A program made the position numbers and the translations under genes. A DNA stretch of 64,000 nucleotides from Veillonella sp. Its GTDB lineage: Bacteria > Bacillota > Negativicutes > Veillonellales > Veillonellaceae. Positions 52,639-63,281 of this stretch are shown here, piece after piece. The stretch is taken from contig NZ_JBGKFB010000001.1 of NCBI RefSeq assembly GCF_041333735.1, positions 1 to 64,000 on the forward strand, written 5' to 3'. The notes beneath the pieces are model-generated. The model was given only the letters and a program-made list of their open reading frames with translations. It did no database searches and was not told the origin of the DNA. The number at the start of each line of letters is the position of its first letter. The stretch's first letter is position 1.

Positions 52639-53082
52639 CTATTCATAAAAATCATTGCACACAACTTGGATAGTACTCGTTGAAAACCCTCTATATTTGA
52701 GAAAATTAAAGACTTTTACACGAGGAGTGCAGTCCTCATTGAGAATGGAACCAAATTTTTTCTCCACCACACGATAAGCAGCTTTCACTTCATCATAATT
52801 AGAGATTTCCTGAGGCACTGTAAGACCTCGCAGCTTCATCTTTTGCTTAATCATATACGCACCGTATTTCTGTTCTTTCATCAAGTACGCCAATACTTGC
52901 TCAGATAAGCGTTCATCATTGATGTAATCATAGTCTCTAAGACGTTCAAGGACCCGCTCAATGATTGGGTCCTCGATTTGTTTACGTCTCATTTTTTGTG
53001 TCAGTTCATAGGAACTAAGAAATCGTTGAGCTAGGAAGCGATACGCTTGATCCATAGCAGCTTGCAGCGTTTCGTCACTCAT
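52639..53082 (-). CDS. recX: RecX regulatory protein
   Basis: A 147-residue helical protein with RFLSSYELTQKMRRKQ and YINDERLSEQVLAYL, the RecX triple-helix repeats. It inhibits RecA filament growth. It starts 2 bases after recA ends. Confidence 0.88.
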   Translation of the reverse strand: MSDETLQAAMDQAYRFLAQRFLSSYELTQKMRRKQIEDPIIERVLERLRDYDYINDERLSEQVLAYLMKEQKYGAYMIKQKMKLRGLTVPQEISNYDEVKAAYRVVEKKFGSILNEDCTPRVKVFNFLKYRGFSTSTIQVVCNDFYE

Positions 53083-53084
53083 GA

Positions 53085-54125
53085 TTATACTTCTTCAGTT
53101 ACTTCTTCACCGATTACATCAATTTCTTCAGTGCCAACCGCTAATGTATCGCGAATAATACGATCGATTTCATCAGCGATTTGTGGATTATCTAACAAAT
53201 ATTGTTTAGCTGCTTCTTTACCTTGGCCCATGCGTTCACCGTTATAGGAATACCATGCACCAGATTTATTGATGATTTCCATATTTGTGCCAATATCGAT
53301 AAGTGTACCAGCTTTGGAGATACCTTCACCGTACATCAAATCAAACTCAGCTGTTTTGAATGGAGGTGCTACTTTATTCTTAACAACTTTAACTTTAGTG
53401 CGAGCACCAACATTTTCGTTATTAGCTTTAATTAATTCACCCTTACGAACATCAAGACGTACGGAGGAATAGAATTTCAACGCACGACCACCTGTTGTAG
53501 TTTCAGGATTACCAAACATTACGCCTACTTTTTCACGCAATTGGTTGATAAAGATAACAACAGTTTTAGATTTGCTGATGATACCAGTCAATTTACGCAA
53601 TGCTTTACTCATCAAACGAGCTTGAAGACCTACGTGAGCATCGCCCATTTCGCCTTCGATTTCAGCTTTAGGAACTAAAGCTGCAACTGAGTCAACTACG
53701 ACAATATCTACAGCGCCACTACGAACAAGAGCTTCTGTAATTTCAAGAGCTTGCTCACCATTGTCTGGTTGAGAAATCAATAAGTTATTGATATCTACGC
53801 CCAAGTTACGAGCATATACCGGATCCATCGCATGCTCCGCATCAATAAATGCCGCAATACCACCTTGTTTTTGCGCTTCTGCTACAGCATGAAGCGCTAC
53901 TGTTGTTTTACCAGAAGATTCTGGACCGTAAATTTCAATTACACGGCCGCGAGGGAAGCCCCCTACACCAACAGCGATATCGATAGCAAGGGAACCGGAG
54001 GAGATAACCTCTACATTCATGCGATCTGCTGCTTCACCAAGGCGCATAATAGCGCCTTTACCAAAGTCTTTTTCAATTTGTTTTAACGCGTTATCCAACG
54101 CTGCTTGTCTGCCATCTACAGCCAT
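53085..54125 (-). CDS. recA: Recombinase RecA
   Basis: A 346-residue recombinase with Walker A GPESSGKTT, VVDSVAALVPKAEIEGEMGD, and the DNA loop region QLREKVGVMFGNPETTTGGRALKF. Standard length. The C-terminal tail is acidic (EEIDVIGEEVTEEV). It follows cinA directly, as in many Firmicutes. Confidence 0.99.
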   Translation of the reverse strand: MAVDGRQAALDNALKQIEKDFGKGAIMRLGEAADRMNVEVISSGSLAIDIAVGVGGFPRGRVIEIYGPESSGKTTVALHAVAEAQKQGGIAAFIDAEHAMDPVYARNLGVDINNLLISQPDNGEQALEITEALVRSGAVDIVVVDSVAALVPKAEIEGEMGDAHVGLQARLMSKALRKLTGIISKSKTVVIFINQLREKVGVMFGNPETTTGGRALKFYSSVRLDVRKGELIKANNENVGARTKVKVVKNKVAPPFKTAEFDLMYGEGISKAGTLIDIGTNMEIINKSGAWYSYNGERMGQGKEAAKQYLLDNPQIADEIDRIIRDTLAVGTEEIDVIGEEVTEEV

Positions 54126-54129
54126 TATT

Positions 54130-55377
54130 TTATTTCCCCTTTTCTGTTATATAAGTATACACATAATATAGTGCTAGCTCTGCTGCACTTTGTCGAATAT
54201 CTTCGCGATTACCAATTAAATTAGCCTTGTGAGCTACTGTCCCATGAGGTCCAGTTACACCGAACCACACAAGACCAACCGGCTTCTCAGGACTACCACC
54301 ACCGGGACCAGCTATACCAGTCGTAGAAACGGCATATGTTGTTTGACCCACAGTTCGTGCCCCCTCTGCCATAGCCTTAGCGACTTGCTCACTTACGGCA
54401 CCATACGTATCGAGCATATCTTGAGGTACACTTAGTACACGATGTTTTATGTCGTTGCTATACGAAATAACGCCACCCATGTAGTACTCACTACTGCCAC
54501 TCACATTAGTTAGTAATTTACCAACTAATCCAGAAGTACAGGATTCAGCAGTACTAATAGTGCTATGCTCTTCAAGTAACACATGACCAAGTGTTTCCTC
54601 CATAGAAACAGTCAAGTCACGTCCTACACGAGCTCCTAATCGTTCTCGAATGATAGCATCCCAAGGGTTGAGAACCTCATGGGCAGCCTCTAAGGTGTCA
54701 GCCTTAGCAGTAATACGAACCTCTATGTACCCCTTTTTAATGAGCAAAGCAATGGTTGGATTTGATTGGTTCTTAATGAGATCCATTAAGGTATTTTCTA
54801 AACCAATTTCGCGAATATCGTATACCCCATAGCGATAGGAGGTAACAACACCTTGTGAACCAAATCGATTCATTAAATAAGGCACCACACTATCGTGGAA
54901 CATACCCTTCATCTCACCTGGAGGTCCTGGCAAAAGTATGTATGTAGTATCTCCATCTTCCACTACAACACCAGGCGCTACGCCTACCGGATTATGTAAT
55001 ACGTTTGCGCCTTCAGGCAACTCAGCTTCTCGACGACTTGCATCCGGCACGGTACGTTTTACACGGTCAAAGAATTTTTTAACCTCATCCATAGCCTCTT
55101 GATTAAATACAATAGGTCGTCCAATAGAATCGGCTAATACATTTCGTGTAATATCCCCTTGCGTTGGTCCTAATCCGCCAGTACTAATAACGATGTCCGC
55201 TCTAGTGCTAGCTAATTGAAAGACCTCTGCCATGCGCTTAGGATTATCCCCCACGACAGATTGATGAGCAATAGTATATCCTAATTTATTTAATTCTTGT
55301 GCTAACCAAGATACATTAGTGTTAACTGTATCACCTAGCAATAACTCTGAACCTGTAGAAATGAGTTCTACAATCAT
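54130..55377 (-). CDS. cinA: CinA-like competence/damage protein
   Basis: A 415-residue protein. The N-terminal molybdopterin-binding-like domain has STGSELLLGDTVNTN and STGGLGPTQGDITRNVL. The C-terminal amidase domain has STAESCTSGLVG and TGIAGPGGGSPEKPVG. CinA proteins act in ADP-ribose and nicotinamide-mononucleotide repair and, in competent bacteria, with RecA. GGAGGTGATCTG precedes the ATG. Confidence 0.93.
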   Translation of the reverse strand: MIVELISTGSELLLGDTVNTNVSWLAQELNKLGYTIAHQSVVGDNPKRMAEVFQLASTRADIVISTGGLGPTQGDITRNVLADSIGRPIVFNQEAMDEVKKFFDRVKRTVPDASRREAELPEGANVLHNPVGVAPGVVVEDGDTTYILLPGPPGEMKGMFHDSVVPYLMNRFGSQGVVTSYRYGVYDIREIGLENTLMDLIKNQSNPTIALLIKKGYIEVRITAKADTLEAAHEVLNPWDAIIRERLGARVGRDLTVSMEETLGHVLLEEHSTISTAESCTSGLVGKLLTNVSGSSEYYMGGVISYSNDIKHRVLSVPQDMLDTYGAVSEQVAKAMAEGARTVGQTTYAVSTTGIAGPGGGSPEKPVGLVWFGVTGPHGTVAHKANLIGNREDIRQSAAELALYYVYTYITEKGK

Positions 55378-55414
55378 CAGATCACCTCCACAATCGAATG
55401 TATCGAGCTGTGTT

Positions 55415-56761
55415 TTATTCTACAACCGTAGCTACTACGTCGTAAGCAAAGCCCTGCTCTACTTGTACCTTAAGAATATCTCCAGGTTGAATCTCTTCTC
55501 CGCAGTCTTCAATGTACATATTACCGTCTACATCAGGTGCTTGAGATTTTAAGCGTCCTTTAGCGAGTAATGTACCATTCTCACCTTCCTCGATTTCTTC
55601 TACCATTGCATAGTCAATAGTACCTTCTAAATCGCGGTTATTTTCTTCAGAAATAGCGGCTTGGATGGACATGAGAATATGATAACGGTCTTCTTTTACC
55701 TCTTCTGGCACTTGGTCTTCACGCGCACCAGCTGGTGTACCTTCCTCTTGAGAATAAGTAAATACGCCCATATTATCAAATTTGATTTCTTTTACAAAGT
55801 CGCAAAGTTCCTCAAATTGCTCATCTGTTTCACCAGGGAAGCCAACAATAATAGATGTACGCAATGTAATATGTGTAGGAGCATTTCTAATTTTCTTAAG
55901 CAACCGTTCAATATCATTGCGATCATCTCGACGATTCATTTGTTTTAAAATATCGTTATTAACATGTTGTAATGGGATATCTACATATTTACAAAGTTTT
56001 GGCTCATTAACGATAAGATCTAACAATTCATCAGAGAAGAATGTTGGATATAGGTATAACATACGAATCCATTCGATGCCTTCTACTGTAGTTAACTCCT
56101 TAAGCAATGTAGTCAACAAAGGCTTGCCATCGTTAAGGTCAATGCCATAACTAGTCGTATCTTGAGCAATAAGAACAACCTCTTTAACACCTGCTGCAGC
56201 TAAGCGTTCCACTTCGGCCTTAATAGATTCGATAGTACGACTGCGGAATGCACCACGCACCTTTGGAATAATGCAGAAGGTACAACCATTGTTACAGCCT
56301 TCCGCAATTTTTACATACGCACTGTAACGAGGTGTTGTTTGAATACGAGGCATGCGCTCATCATAGATATTTGTAATATTTTCCATGATACAACTACGGT
56401 TGCCATGCTCAATAGCATCAACAGCTACCATGATTTGGTCCCATGCACCTGTACCGATCAAAGCATCAATTTCAGGAATTTCTTTGAATAGCTCATCTTG
56501 ATATTGTTGGCTTAAGCAACCTGCTACAATAAGGCCTTTACATGTACCATCTTCTTTATATTGAGCTACCTCAAGAATGGTATTGATAGACTCCGCTTTG
56601 GCTTTCTCAATAAAAGTACAGGTATTTACGACGATAAGATCTGCTTCGCTTAGGTCCTCTGTAATCGTATAGCCATTATCTTTCAATAAGCCTAACATTA
56701 CCTCTGTATCTACTAAGTTTTTAGCACAACCTAGGCTAACATATCCTAATTTCTTACCCAT
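55415..56761 (-). CDS. rimO: Ribosomal protein S12 methylthiotransferase
   Basis: A 448-residue radical-SAM enzyme. The N-terminal cluster domain starts GYVSLGCAKNLVDTEVMLG. The SAM motif is CNNGCTFC. A TRAM domain closes the protein. The LGCAKNLVD string separates RimO from the tRNA enzyme MiaB. It methylthiolates an Asp of S12. Confidence 0.95.
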   Translation of the reverse strand: MGKKLGYVSLGCAKNLVDTEVMLGLLKDNGYTITEDLSEADLIVVNTCTFIEKAKAESINTILEVAQYKEDGTCKGLIVAGCLSQQYQDELFKEIPEIDALIGTGAWDQIMVAVDAIEHGNRSCIMENITNIYDERMPRIQTTPRYSAYVKIAEGCNNGCTFCIIPKVRGAFRSRTIESIKAEVERLAAAGVKEVVLIAQDTTSYGIDLNDGKPLLTTLLKELTTVEGIEWIRMLYLYPTFFSDELLDLIVNEPKLCKYVDIPLQHVNNDILKQMNRRDDRNDIERLLKKIRNAPTHITLRTSIIVGFPGETDEQFEELCDFVKEIKFDNMGVFTYSQEEGTPAGAREDQVPEEVKEDRYHILMSIQAAISEENNRDLEGTIDYAMVEEIEEGENGTLLAKGRLKSQAPDVDGNMYIEDCGEEIQPGDILKVQVEQGFAYDVVATVVE

Positions 56762-56825
56762 TCTATATCCTTTCTTAACAAGATTATTTTCAATTTACTA
56801 CCTTAATAGGATCTATATAACTGAG

Positions 56826-57863
56826 TTATTCCTTACGGAAACGCACTTGGCTAACCCAGTGATTTAGTAATAATTTTTTACCATCAATGGTGTAACCGCC
56901 ATTTACAGGCCATAAAATTAGCTCATGTCCCAATGAGTCTTTTGGCTCATCCATTTCTGGATTTGTAAATATATAGGTGAAGTTATTTTCAACCATATAT
57001 TTTGCGGTCTTTGTAGATAACAACCAATTAATAAATTCGACGCTATCTGCTTTATGTTTTGAATTTTTTAATACGGCCGCCCCAGTTACATAATAAGAGG
57101 TCCCATCCGTTGGATAAATGACCTTAATTGGATATCCATGACGCGTATATTGGGCCGCATCAGATAAATTACCAATGCCGATATTAGACTCTCCAAGCGC
57201 TGTTAAACGAACTGGGGTAGACAAGAACTTAGCATGTTGTATTACATGAGGTTTTAAGCTATATAGATAGTTTAATGCTTCAGGCTCCCCTCTATATTCC
57301 ACCATGTTATATAACAAGTTTGCCGCATTCTGAGAGGCTACAAAATCGGTCATTACAATGGTCCAATCACCTTGTTTTGCCAAGGTATCCCATGTAGTAA
57401 TATATTTACCAACCCCATTGTAGAAGGTATCATTTTGAACAAATACGATAGGATCATACCAAAGGCCTACCCAATATCCATTTGTATCCTTTAGATTGTC
57501 ACGAACCTCGTCAATTTTCTCATTAACAATAGGTGCATATTTCCCAGTATTGGCGCCTACAACGAGGTTATCCTCAGAGGTAAGTACAATATCACCAGAT
57601 GTATCAGCTACATTTGAGGCCGAACGTTGCGCCATTTGCTCTTCTGTAAGAGGCATAACTGTAACTTTTACATTCTTCTCATCTTCATAACGATCGGCAA
57701 GCAATGTAGTTATATTATTCGGTAAGTCTGTATAAACTATAATCTCACCACGAACAGGCTCTTTTTCATGTTCCAATTGTTCTTGATGGTAAAAGTTTAC
57801 GCCATAGGTCAACATCCCTACCACAAAAAGGGCTAAAATGCCCGGAGCAATCCATCGTTTCAT
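56826..57863 (-). CDS. Extracellular solute-binding protein
   Basis: A 345-residue protein with one N-terminal hydrophobic segment (6-22) and a periplasmic-binding fold: GEIIVYTDLPNNITTLLADRYEDE, then YWVGLWYDPIVFV and SKHKADSVEFINWLLS, like iron(III) or polyamine-type binding proteins. There is no lipobox Cys, so it is probably membrane-anchored or cleaved. No ABC permease or ATPase is adjacent, so its partner is unknown. Confidence 0.8.
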   Translation of the reverse strand: MKRWIAPGILALFVVGMLTYGVNFYHQEQLEHEKEPVRGEIIVYTDLPNNITTLLADRYEDEKNVKVTVMPLTEEQMAQRSASNVADTSGDIVLTSEDNLVVGANTGKYAPIVNEKIDEVRDNLKDTNGYWVGLWYDPIVFVQNDTFYNGVGKYITTWDTLAKQGDWTIVMTDFVASQNAANLLYNMVEYRGEPEALNYLYSLKPHVIQHAKFLSTPVRLTALGESNIGIGNLSDAAQYTRHGYPIKVIYPTDGTSYYVTGAAVLKNSKHKADSVEFINWLLSTKTAKYMVENNFTYIFTNPEMDEPKDSLGHELILWPVNGGYTIDGKKLLLNHWVSQVRFRKE

Positions 57864-57925
57864 ATATGCCTCCTATAAGACATAAAGTATCCCCAAATGA
57901 GATTAGATAAAACTAATCTCTATAA

Positions 57926-59923
57926 TTAACGACCACCACGGCTTTTGTTAGAGGGACGACCTTTAGTCATACCACTGCGAGATGATCTCCCCTTACTAAG
58001 AGCAGCCTGTTGGTTAGAGCACGTGTTTCCCTTACTACGCTGCTCACCTGATTGACGTCCGCTGCGACGATTATTAGCTTGTACTCTATTACGGTTGCCA
58101 GTGCCCGCACCAGTACGATTACTATTGCGACCAATTGGGCGTGGTGGAATCAAACATTCTGGTCCAAATCCAATTAAATCACGCCGATTAGCTTCAATGA
58201 GTGCTTCTTTTACAAGATCATAATTTTCAATATTTTTATATTGCATTAAAGCACGTTGCTTAGCTTTATCTCTACCTTTTTTGGCTACGTATACAGGCTT
58301 TCCATCTAGAGGATTAATCCCCGTATAGTACATACAAGTCGATAGGCTGCCCGGTGTTGGAATAAAATCCTGTACTTGTTCTGGATACATATGTTGATCA
58401 CGCAAGAACTCTGCTAATTCAATAGCATCCTCCAAGGCACAACCAGGATGAGAACTCATAAAGTATGGCACTAAATATTGCTTCTTACCAAGCTTTTTAT
58501 TAGCCTCTTCAAACCAAGATTTGAAGGTGAGGAATTCTTCCTTACCCGCTTTCCCCATCATATTGGTAACCCGTTTAGATACGTGTTCTGGTGCTACCTT
58601 CAATTGGCCACTAACGTGAAACTCACACAGCTCTCGTACGAAGTCTTTATTGTTATCCGCCAGCACATAGTCATAGCGCAAACCAGAACGAACAAATACC
58701 TTTTTTACTCCTTTTAGCTTACGTAATTTACGGAGTAGTGCAATATAATCATCATGGTTTGTATTAAGGTTTTCACAAGGCTCTGGAGCTGCACATGTAC
58801 GACCTTTACAAGCGCCATATACAGCTTGTTTATCACAGGCTAAATGACGGAAGTTTGCAGTAGGCCCCCCAACATCGTGAATATAACCCTTAAAATTGTC
58901 CATCTCAATCATCGTTTGGGCTTCGTCGATTAAAGACTCATGGCTACGATTTTGAATGATGCGACCTTGGTGATTGGTAATGGCACAGAATGAACAGCTA
59001 CCAAAGCAGCCGCGTTGACTAACAAGGCTAAATTGTACTTCACTTAACGCTGGTACGCCACCTTTATCATCGTATTTAGGATGCCACTTACGTGTATATG
59101 GCAAGTTATATACACCATCCATTTCCTCCTGTGTCAAAGGCAAAGCAGGCGTATTTTGAATAAGATATCTGTCCCCATGCTTTTGGACTACCATACGACC
59201 ATAAAATGGGTCTTGTTCATCATATTGAATACGGAATGCATCAGCAAAGGCCATCTTATCAGCTTTAATTTCCTCAAAAGACGGGCATTCAATATAGTCT
59301 ATAGTAGGAATTTCCTTTGCCATGTAACAAATACCGCGAATAGATGGCAAGGACTCTTTAAAGCGACCTTGATCTAGAGCATCTGCTAATTCCACAATTT
59401 GAAGTTCACCCATACCATAAACAAGTACATCGGCCTTAGAATCAACTAAGATAGAGCGACGTACAGTATCTGACCAATAATCATAATGACCAAAGCGGCG
59501 CAAGGATGCCTCTATACCACCGATAATAAGCGGCACATCACTATATGCCTCTTTCATACGGTTCGCATATACCAAGGTAGCCCGATCTGGACGATGACCA
59601 GCTTCACCACCGGGAGAATAATCATCTTGACGGCGAATCTTCTTTGCGGCCGTAAATTTATTGAGCATTGAGTCTAGATTCCCTGCTGTAACAAGGGACG
59701 CTAGACGCGGTTTACCTAGTTTTTTGAAAGCCTCTACATCATTCCAATCTGGTTGATCTATAATGCCTACACGATAACCTTTGAACTCTAGGTACCTGCC
59801 GATAACAGCAGGAGCAAAGGATGGGTGGTCTACATAGGCGTCCCCACTGATGAGAACGAAATCTAATTCGGCCCAGCCACGTTCCTTCATATCCGAAGGT
59901 TCTGTTACTAAAAATCTATCCAT
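57926..59923 (-). CDS. YgiQ-family radical-SAM protein
   Basis: A 665-residue protein. The N-terminal domain starts AELDFVLISGDAYVDHPSF; the radical-SAM cluster motif is GCFGSCSFCAIT; later EHVSKRVTNMMGK and FMSSHPGCALEDA match YgiQ. The last 60 residues are very basic and Gly/Arg/Ser-rich, suggesting nucleic-acid contact. Function is unknown. No strong ribosome site near the ATG at 59923. Confidence 0.88.
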   Translation of the reverse strand: MDRFLVTEPSDMKERGWAELDFVLISGDAYVDHPSFAPAVIGRYLEFKGYRVGIIDQPDWNDVEAFKKLGKPRLASLVTAGNLDSMLNKFTAAKKIRRQDDYSPGGEAGHRPDRATLVYANRMKEAYSDVPLIIGGIEASLRRFGHYDYWSDTVRRSILVDSKADVLVYGMGELQIVELADALDQGRFKESLPSIRGICYMAKEIPTIDYIECPSFEEIKADKMAFADAFRIQYDEQDPFYGRMVVQKHGDRYLIQNTPALPLTQEEMDGVYNLPYTRKWHPKYDDKGGVPALSEVQFSLVSQRGCFGSCSFCAITNHQGRIIQNRSHESLIDEAQTMIEMDNFKGYIHDVGGPTANFRHLACDKQAVYGACKGRTCAAPEPCENLNTNHDDYIALLRKLRKLKGVKKVFVRSGLRYDYVLADNNKDFVRELCEFHVSGQLKVAPEHVSKRVTNMMGKAGKEEFLTFKSWFEEANKKLGKKQYLVPYFMSSHPGCALEDAIELAEFLRDQHMYPEQVQDFIPTPGSLSTCMYYTGINPLDGKPVYVAKKGRDKAKQRALMQYKNIENYDLVKEALIEANRRDLIGFGPECLIPPRPIGRNSNRTGAGTGNRNRVQANNRRSGRQSGEQRSKGNTCSNQQAALSKGRSSRSGMTKGRPSNKSRGGR

Positions 59924-59953
59924 CGATTGAGTAAATGCCTTTCTTTCCTTTTA

Positions 59954-60406
59954 TTAGAAAAGGAATAACCATAGTAAAAATAATGCCATACAGAATAAAA
60001 TTATGCCTAAAATAATGCGTTCTTGTACGATAGAGCGTTGACGTTTACGTTGACGTGTTTCTAAGGACATTCGTTTCTTAGAGGTTTGGTATTCAACGAA
60101 CTCGCTTTGTACCAAATTAGGAGTAGCTTGAGCTTTCTGTCTCGTCACAGAGCGTAAAGAAAAAGTATCAATATCCCCTACTTGGCTTTGGTAGGCTTTC
60201 ACCAAGCGATCACCATCAAGATCTAAATAATTGCCGTAATTACGAATAAAGCCTTTCACGTAGACCTGACCAGGAATGATGTCATATTTACCATCTTCGA
60301 TAGCTTCCAAATAGGTTGTCTTAATGTGAAGTACTTGCTCCACATCTTTAAAGGTTAGATTACGTCTTACCCGTTCACGTCGTAATTCTTCGCCTAATTC
60401 AGCCAT
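59954..60406 (-). CDS. RodZ-like helix-turn-helix membrane protein
   Basis: A 150-residue protein. An HTH_25 domain (LGEELRRERVRRNLTFKDVEQVLHI, GKYDIIPGQVYVKGFIRNYG) precedes a basic stretch and a C-terminal membrane helix (IILGIILFCMALFLLWLFLF). It lacks the periplasmic domain of full RodZ. Sitting between ftsK and ygiQ, near recA/cinA, fits the usual Firmicutes neighbourhood. Confidence 0.85.
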   Translation of the reverse strand: MAELGEELRRERVRRNLTFKDVEQVLHIKTTYLEAIEDGKYDIIPGQVYVKGFIRNYGNYLDLDGDRLVKAYQSQVGDIDTFSLRSVTRQKAQATPNLVQSEFVEYQTSKKRMSLETRQRKRQRSIVQERIILGIILFCMALFLLWLFLF

Positions 60407-60454
60407 TTTCGTTCCTTTCTAACTCTACATACTACTCATATCGTAATCATTCAA

Positions 60455-63199
60455 TTATTGTTCATCATTGGAGTCCGAGAAATAGCGAGCCTTTGCTTGT
60501 TCAGGACTCATTAAAATCTCTCGAGCTTTACTGCCCATGCTAGGGCCCACGATTTTAAGATCTTCCATCGTATCTACAAGACGAGCCGCACGAGTATATC
60601 CAATGCGGAAGCGCCGCTGCAACATGGATACAGAAGCTTGACCAGATTCCATTACAAGATTAACAGCACGCTCTAATAATTCATCGCGGTAAATATCATT
60701 TTCTTCAGATGATTCTTTCTCTGTTTCCTTTTCAGCCTCTTGTGTAACAGTATCATCATATTCTGGTTCTCGTTGAGCTTTTACAAATTCCACAAGATGT
60801 TCAACTTCATCATCAGAGATAAATGCACCTTGTACACGAATTGGTTTATTCGCCCCGATTGGAGCAAACAACATATCACCTTTACCAAGTAATTTCTCAG
60901 CCCCCGCCATATCGAGGATGGTACGGGAGTCAATTTGAGAGCCTACGGCAAAGGAAATACGGCTCGGTACATTGGCCTTAATAGAACCAGTAATAACGTT
61001 AACAGATGGACGTTGTGTAGCAAGTACCATATGAATACCCGCAGCACGCGCCATTTGTGCTAAGCGGCTAATAGATTCTTCAATATCATCAGGAGCTGTC
61101 ATCATAAGGTCAGCTAACTCATCAATAATTAATACAATCAACGGCATAGCCGCCTTAGGATGCGCTTCGTTATAACTCTTAATATCTCGTTTACCAGATG
61201 CTGCAAAGGCTTTATAACGAGCCTCCATTTCACGAACGGCCCAACGCAATACAGCAGCTGCTTTTTTCATATCTGTTACAACTGGCGCCATCAAGTGAGG
61301 AATGCCGTTATAAATAGACAATTCAACCATCTTAGGGTCGATTAATAATAACTTGACCTCTTCCGGTTTACGACTAAATAGAATACTGGAAATCAAGGTA
61401 TTAACACATACAGACTTACCAGAACCCGTAGTACCTGCTACAAGCAAGTGAGGCATCTTCGCAAGGTCTGTAATAACAGGTTTCCCTGCAATATCTTTAC
61501 CAAGACCAACAGGAATGCCACCACGCGCATCCTTGAAGTCACTGCAATCAAGAACATCGCGCAAATGCACGGCCTCTGTTGTCTTATTAGGAACCTCAAT
61601 ACCTATAGCAGATTTACCAGGAATTGGAGCCTCCATACGAATATGTTGAGCCGCTAAATTAAGGGCAATATCATCTGTTAAATTAACGATACGGCTAACC
61701 TTTACACCCGGTGCAGGTTCAATTTCATAACGCGTAACAGTTGGACCTTGTGTTGCATTAACGACCTTAGCAGTGATGCCAAAGTTGCTCAATACATTTT
61801 CAAGCATCATTGCATTTTGAGCTACTTCTTCACCATTGCTTTGACTCCCCTTCCCTTTCGCCAAAATATCAAGGCTTGGGAAATGATAAGGTCTATCATA
61901 GGTACGGTGAATTTGACCCTCTTTAGACACTGCTACTTGTGCTGTATCTTCTGTAGTACTAATGGTAGACGGTACTTGTAAGCTCATACCAGTCATACCT
62001 GCACCAGCACTTACAGAACTTGCAGCAGCACCTGTTCCAGGCACCGCAGACGCTATGGCAGCATGGTTAGTTTCCAATGGACCCATCGTTGTATTTTGAT
62101 ATGTGAACTCCGGTTGGTCCTCATGAGTATTGTCTCCTGATTCAGAATCATCGGAATATCCTTCATCTGGAGTATATGTATAATCCTCATCTGGAACATA
62201 CACATAATCATCACCAGTAGATCTACTAGTATCTAAGAATTGATCGAAATCATCCGCATCATAAGACTTCGCATCACCAGAAGCTTCAGAAATATTCGCC
62301 AATTGTTCTGCTGCTCGATTGCGTGCCTCTATCTCGGCTAATTCTTTCCAAGATGTAGGAGCCTTTGGTGTTTCCACAGTTGTGACTGTATCCGCTATTG
62401 GTTCCACCTCTACAGAGGTATCAGTTTCAAAGCTGTCTCTATCAGTAGTAATGCCTCGTTTTTCTAAAGTATCTAATGCTTGGTCTGCAGCATCTTCAAA
62501 GCGCGTATCTTTTTCCCTATTATAGGCTTTACGCTGTGCCGCCGCCTCTTTACGTTGCTCATTCCAGTCCTCAAAGACCTCTTTCGCCACGGCTACCTTC
62601 TCAGCAGCTACCTCTTTTGCTACATCTAAACCTACTTGAGTTTTATCCGCTGCCTTTTGCAACCCACTGCGCAAAGATAATCGAGTAATAAGAAGACCAA
62701 AGGCTAACAATAAGAATACATCAAGAATAATAGCACCTAAATTACCTAACAAAGTGCGCATGAATGTTGCAATGGCGCCACCTACAACACCACCTTGGTT
62801 AGCCAATTGTGTTGTGATAAGTTCCTGCCCCTCAGGAACGCGCCACAACGGAACGAGAGCTAACAAGAATAAGAAAAACAAGGTCATTACAATGCCTCGT
62901 TTTGTAATGGAAATAAATGTCCCCTTATATAATAATCTCCAACCTACCCAGAAAACACACAAACAAGGAATAATCCCACCTAGGCCGAAGCCGTAGCGGA
63001 ATATACCTGTTAAGATTTCACCGACAAGACCGAGTTCAAAGCCAAAGAATCCGAGCAGGGAAATAACTGCAAAGGCAATTACAATTAAGCCTTTAACTTC
63101 GCTACGCAAGGAAAATCCTTGAGACTTAGTTTGCTGTTTTGTACTTGTTCGCTTTCGTCGTGTATTGCGTTTTTTGGTGGAAGTTTTTTCTTCTGCCAT
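60455..63199 (-). CDS. ftsK: DNA translocase FtsK/SpoIIIE
   Basis: The protein is 914 residues. Four N-terminal membrane helices are followed by a long acidic linker (about 190-430), the motor with VAGTTGSGKSVCVNTLI (Walker A) and LIVLIIDELADLMM (Walker B), and a C-terminal gamma winged helix (MLQRRFRIGYTRAARLVDTMED) that reads KOPS-type signals. It moves chromosomes through the septum. ATG at 63199 gives MAEEKTSTKKR; upstream TTG at 63211 is less likely. Confidence 0.96.
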   Translation of the reverse strand: MAEEKTSTKKRNTRRKRTSTKQQTKSQGFSLRSEVKGLIVIAFAVISLLGFFGFELGLVGEILTGIFRYGFGLGGIIPCLCVFWVGWRLLYKGTFISITKRGIVMTLFFLFLLALVPLWRVPEGQELITTQLANQGGVVGGAIATFMRTLLGNLGAIILDVFLLLAFGLLITRLSLRSGLQKAADKTQVGLDVAKEVAAEKVAVAKEVFEDWNEQRKEAAAQRKAYNREKDTRFEDAADQALDTLEKRGITTDRDSFETDTSVEVEPIADTVTTVETPKAPTSWKELAEIEARNRAAEQLANISEASGDAKSYDADDFDQFLDTSRSTGDDYVYVPDEDYTYTPDEGYSDDSESGDNTHEDQPEFTYQNTTMGPLETNHAAIASAVPGTGAAASSVSAGAGMTGMSLQVPSTISTTEDTAQVAVSKEGQIHRTYDRPYHFPSLDILAKGKGSQSNGEEVAQNAMMLENVLSNFGITAKVVNATQGPTVTRYEIEPAPGVKVSRIVNLTDDIALNLAAQHIRMEAPIPGKSAIGIEVPNKTTEAVHLRDVLDCSDFKDARGGIPVGLGKDIAGKPVITDLAKMPHLLVAGTTGSGKSVCVNTLISSILFSRKPEEVKLLLIDPKMVELSIYNGIPHLMAPVVTDMKKAAAVLRWAVREMEARYKAFAASGKRDIKSYNEAHPKAAMPLIVLIIDELADLMMTAPDDIEESISRLAQMARAAGIHMVLATQRPSVNVITGSIKANVPSRISFAVGSQIDSRTILDMAGAEKLLGKGDMLFAPIGANKPIRVQGAFISDDEVEHLVEFVKAQREPEYDDTVTQEAEKETEKESSEENDIYRDELLERAVNLVMESGQASVSMLQRRFRIGYTRAARLVDTMEDLKIVGPSMGSKAREILMSPEQAKARYFSDSNDEQ

Positions 63200-63281
63200 A
63201 AATCTATACAAACCCCTTACTTATATAACATTACAGTAAATTAACTTATCATTATATTATAGCATATATCGAAGTATTTAG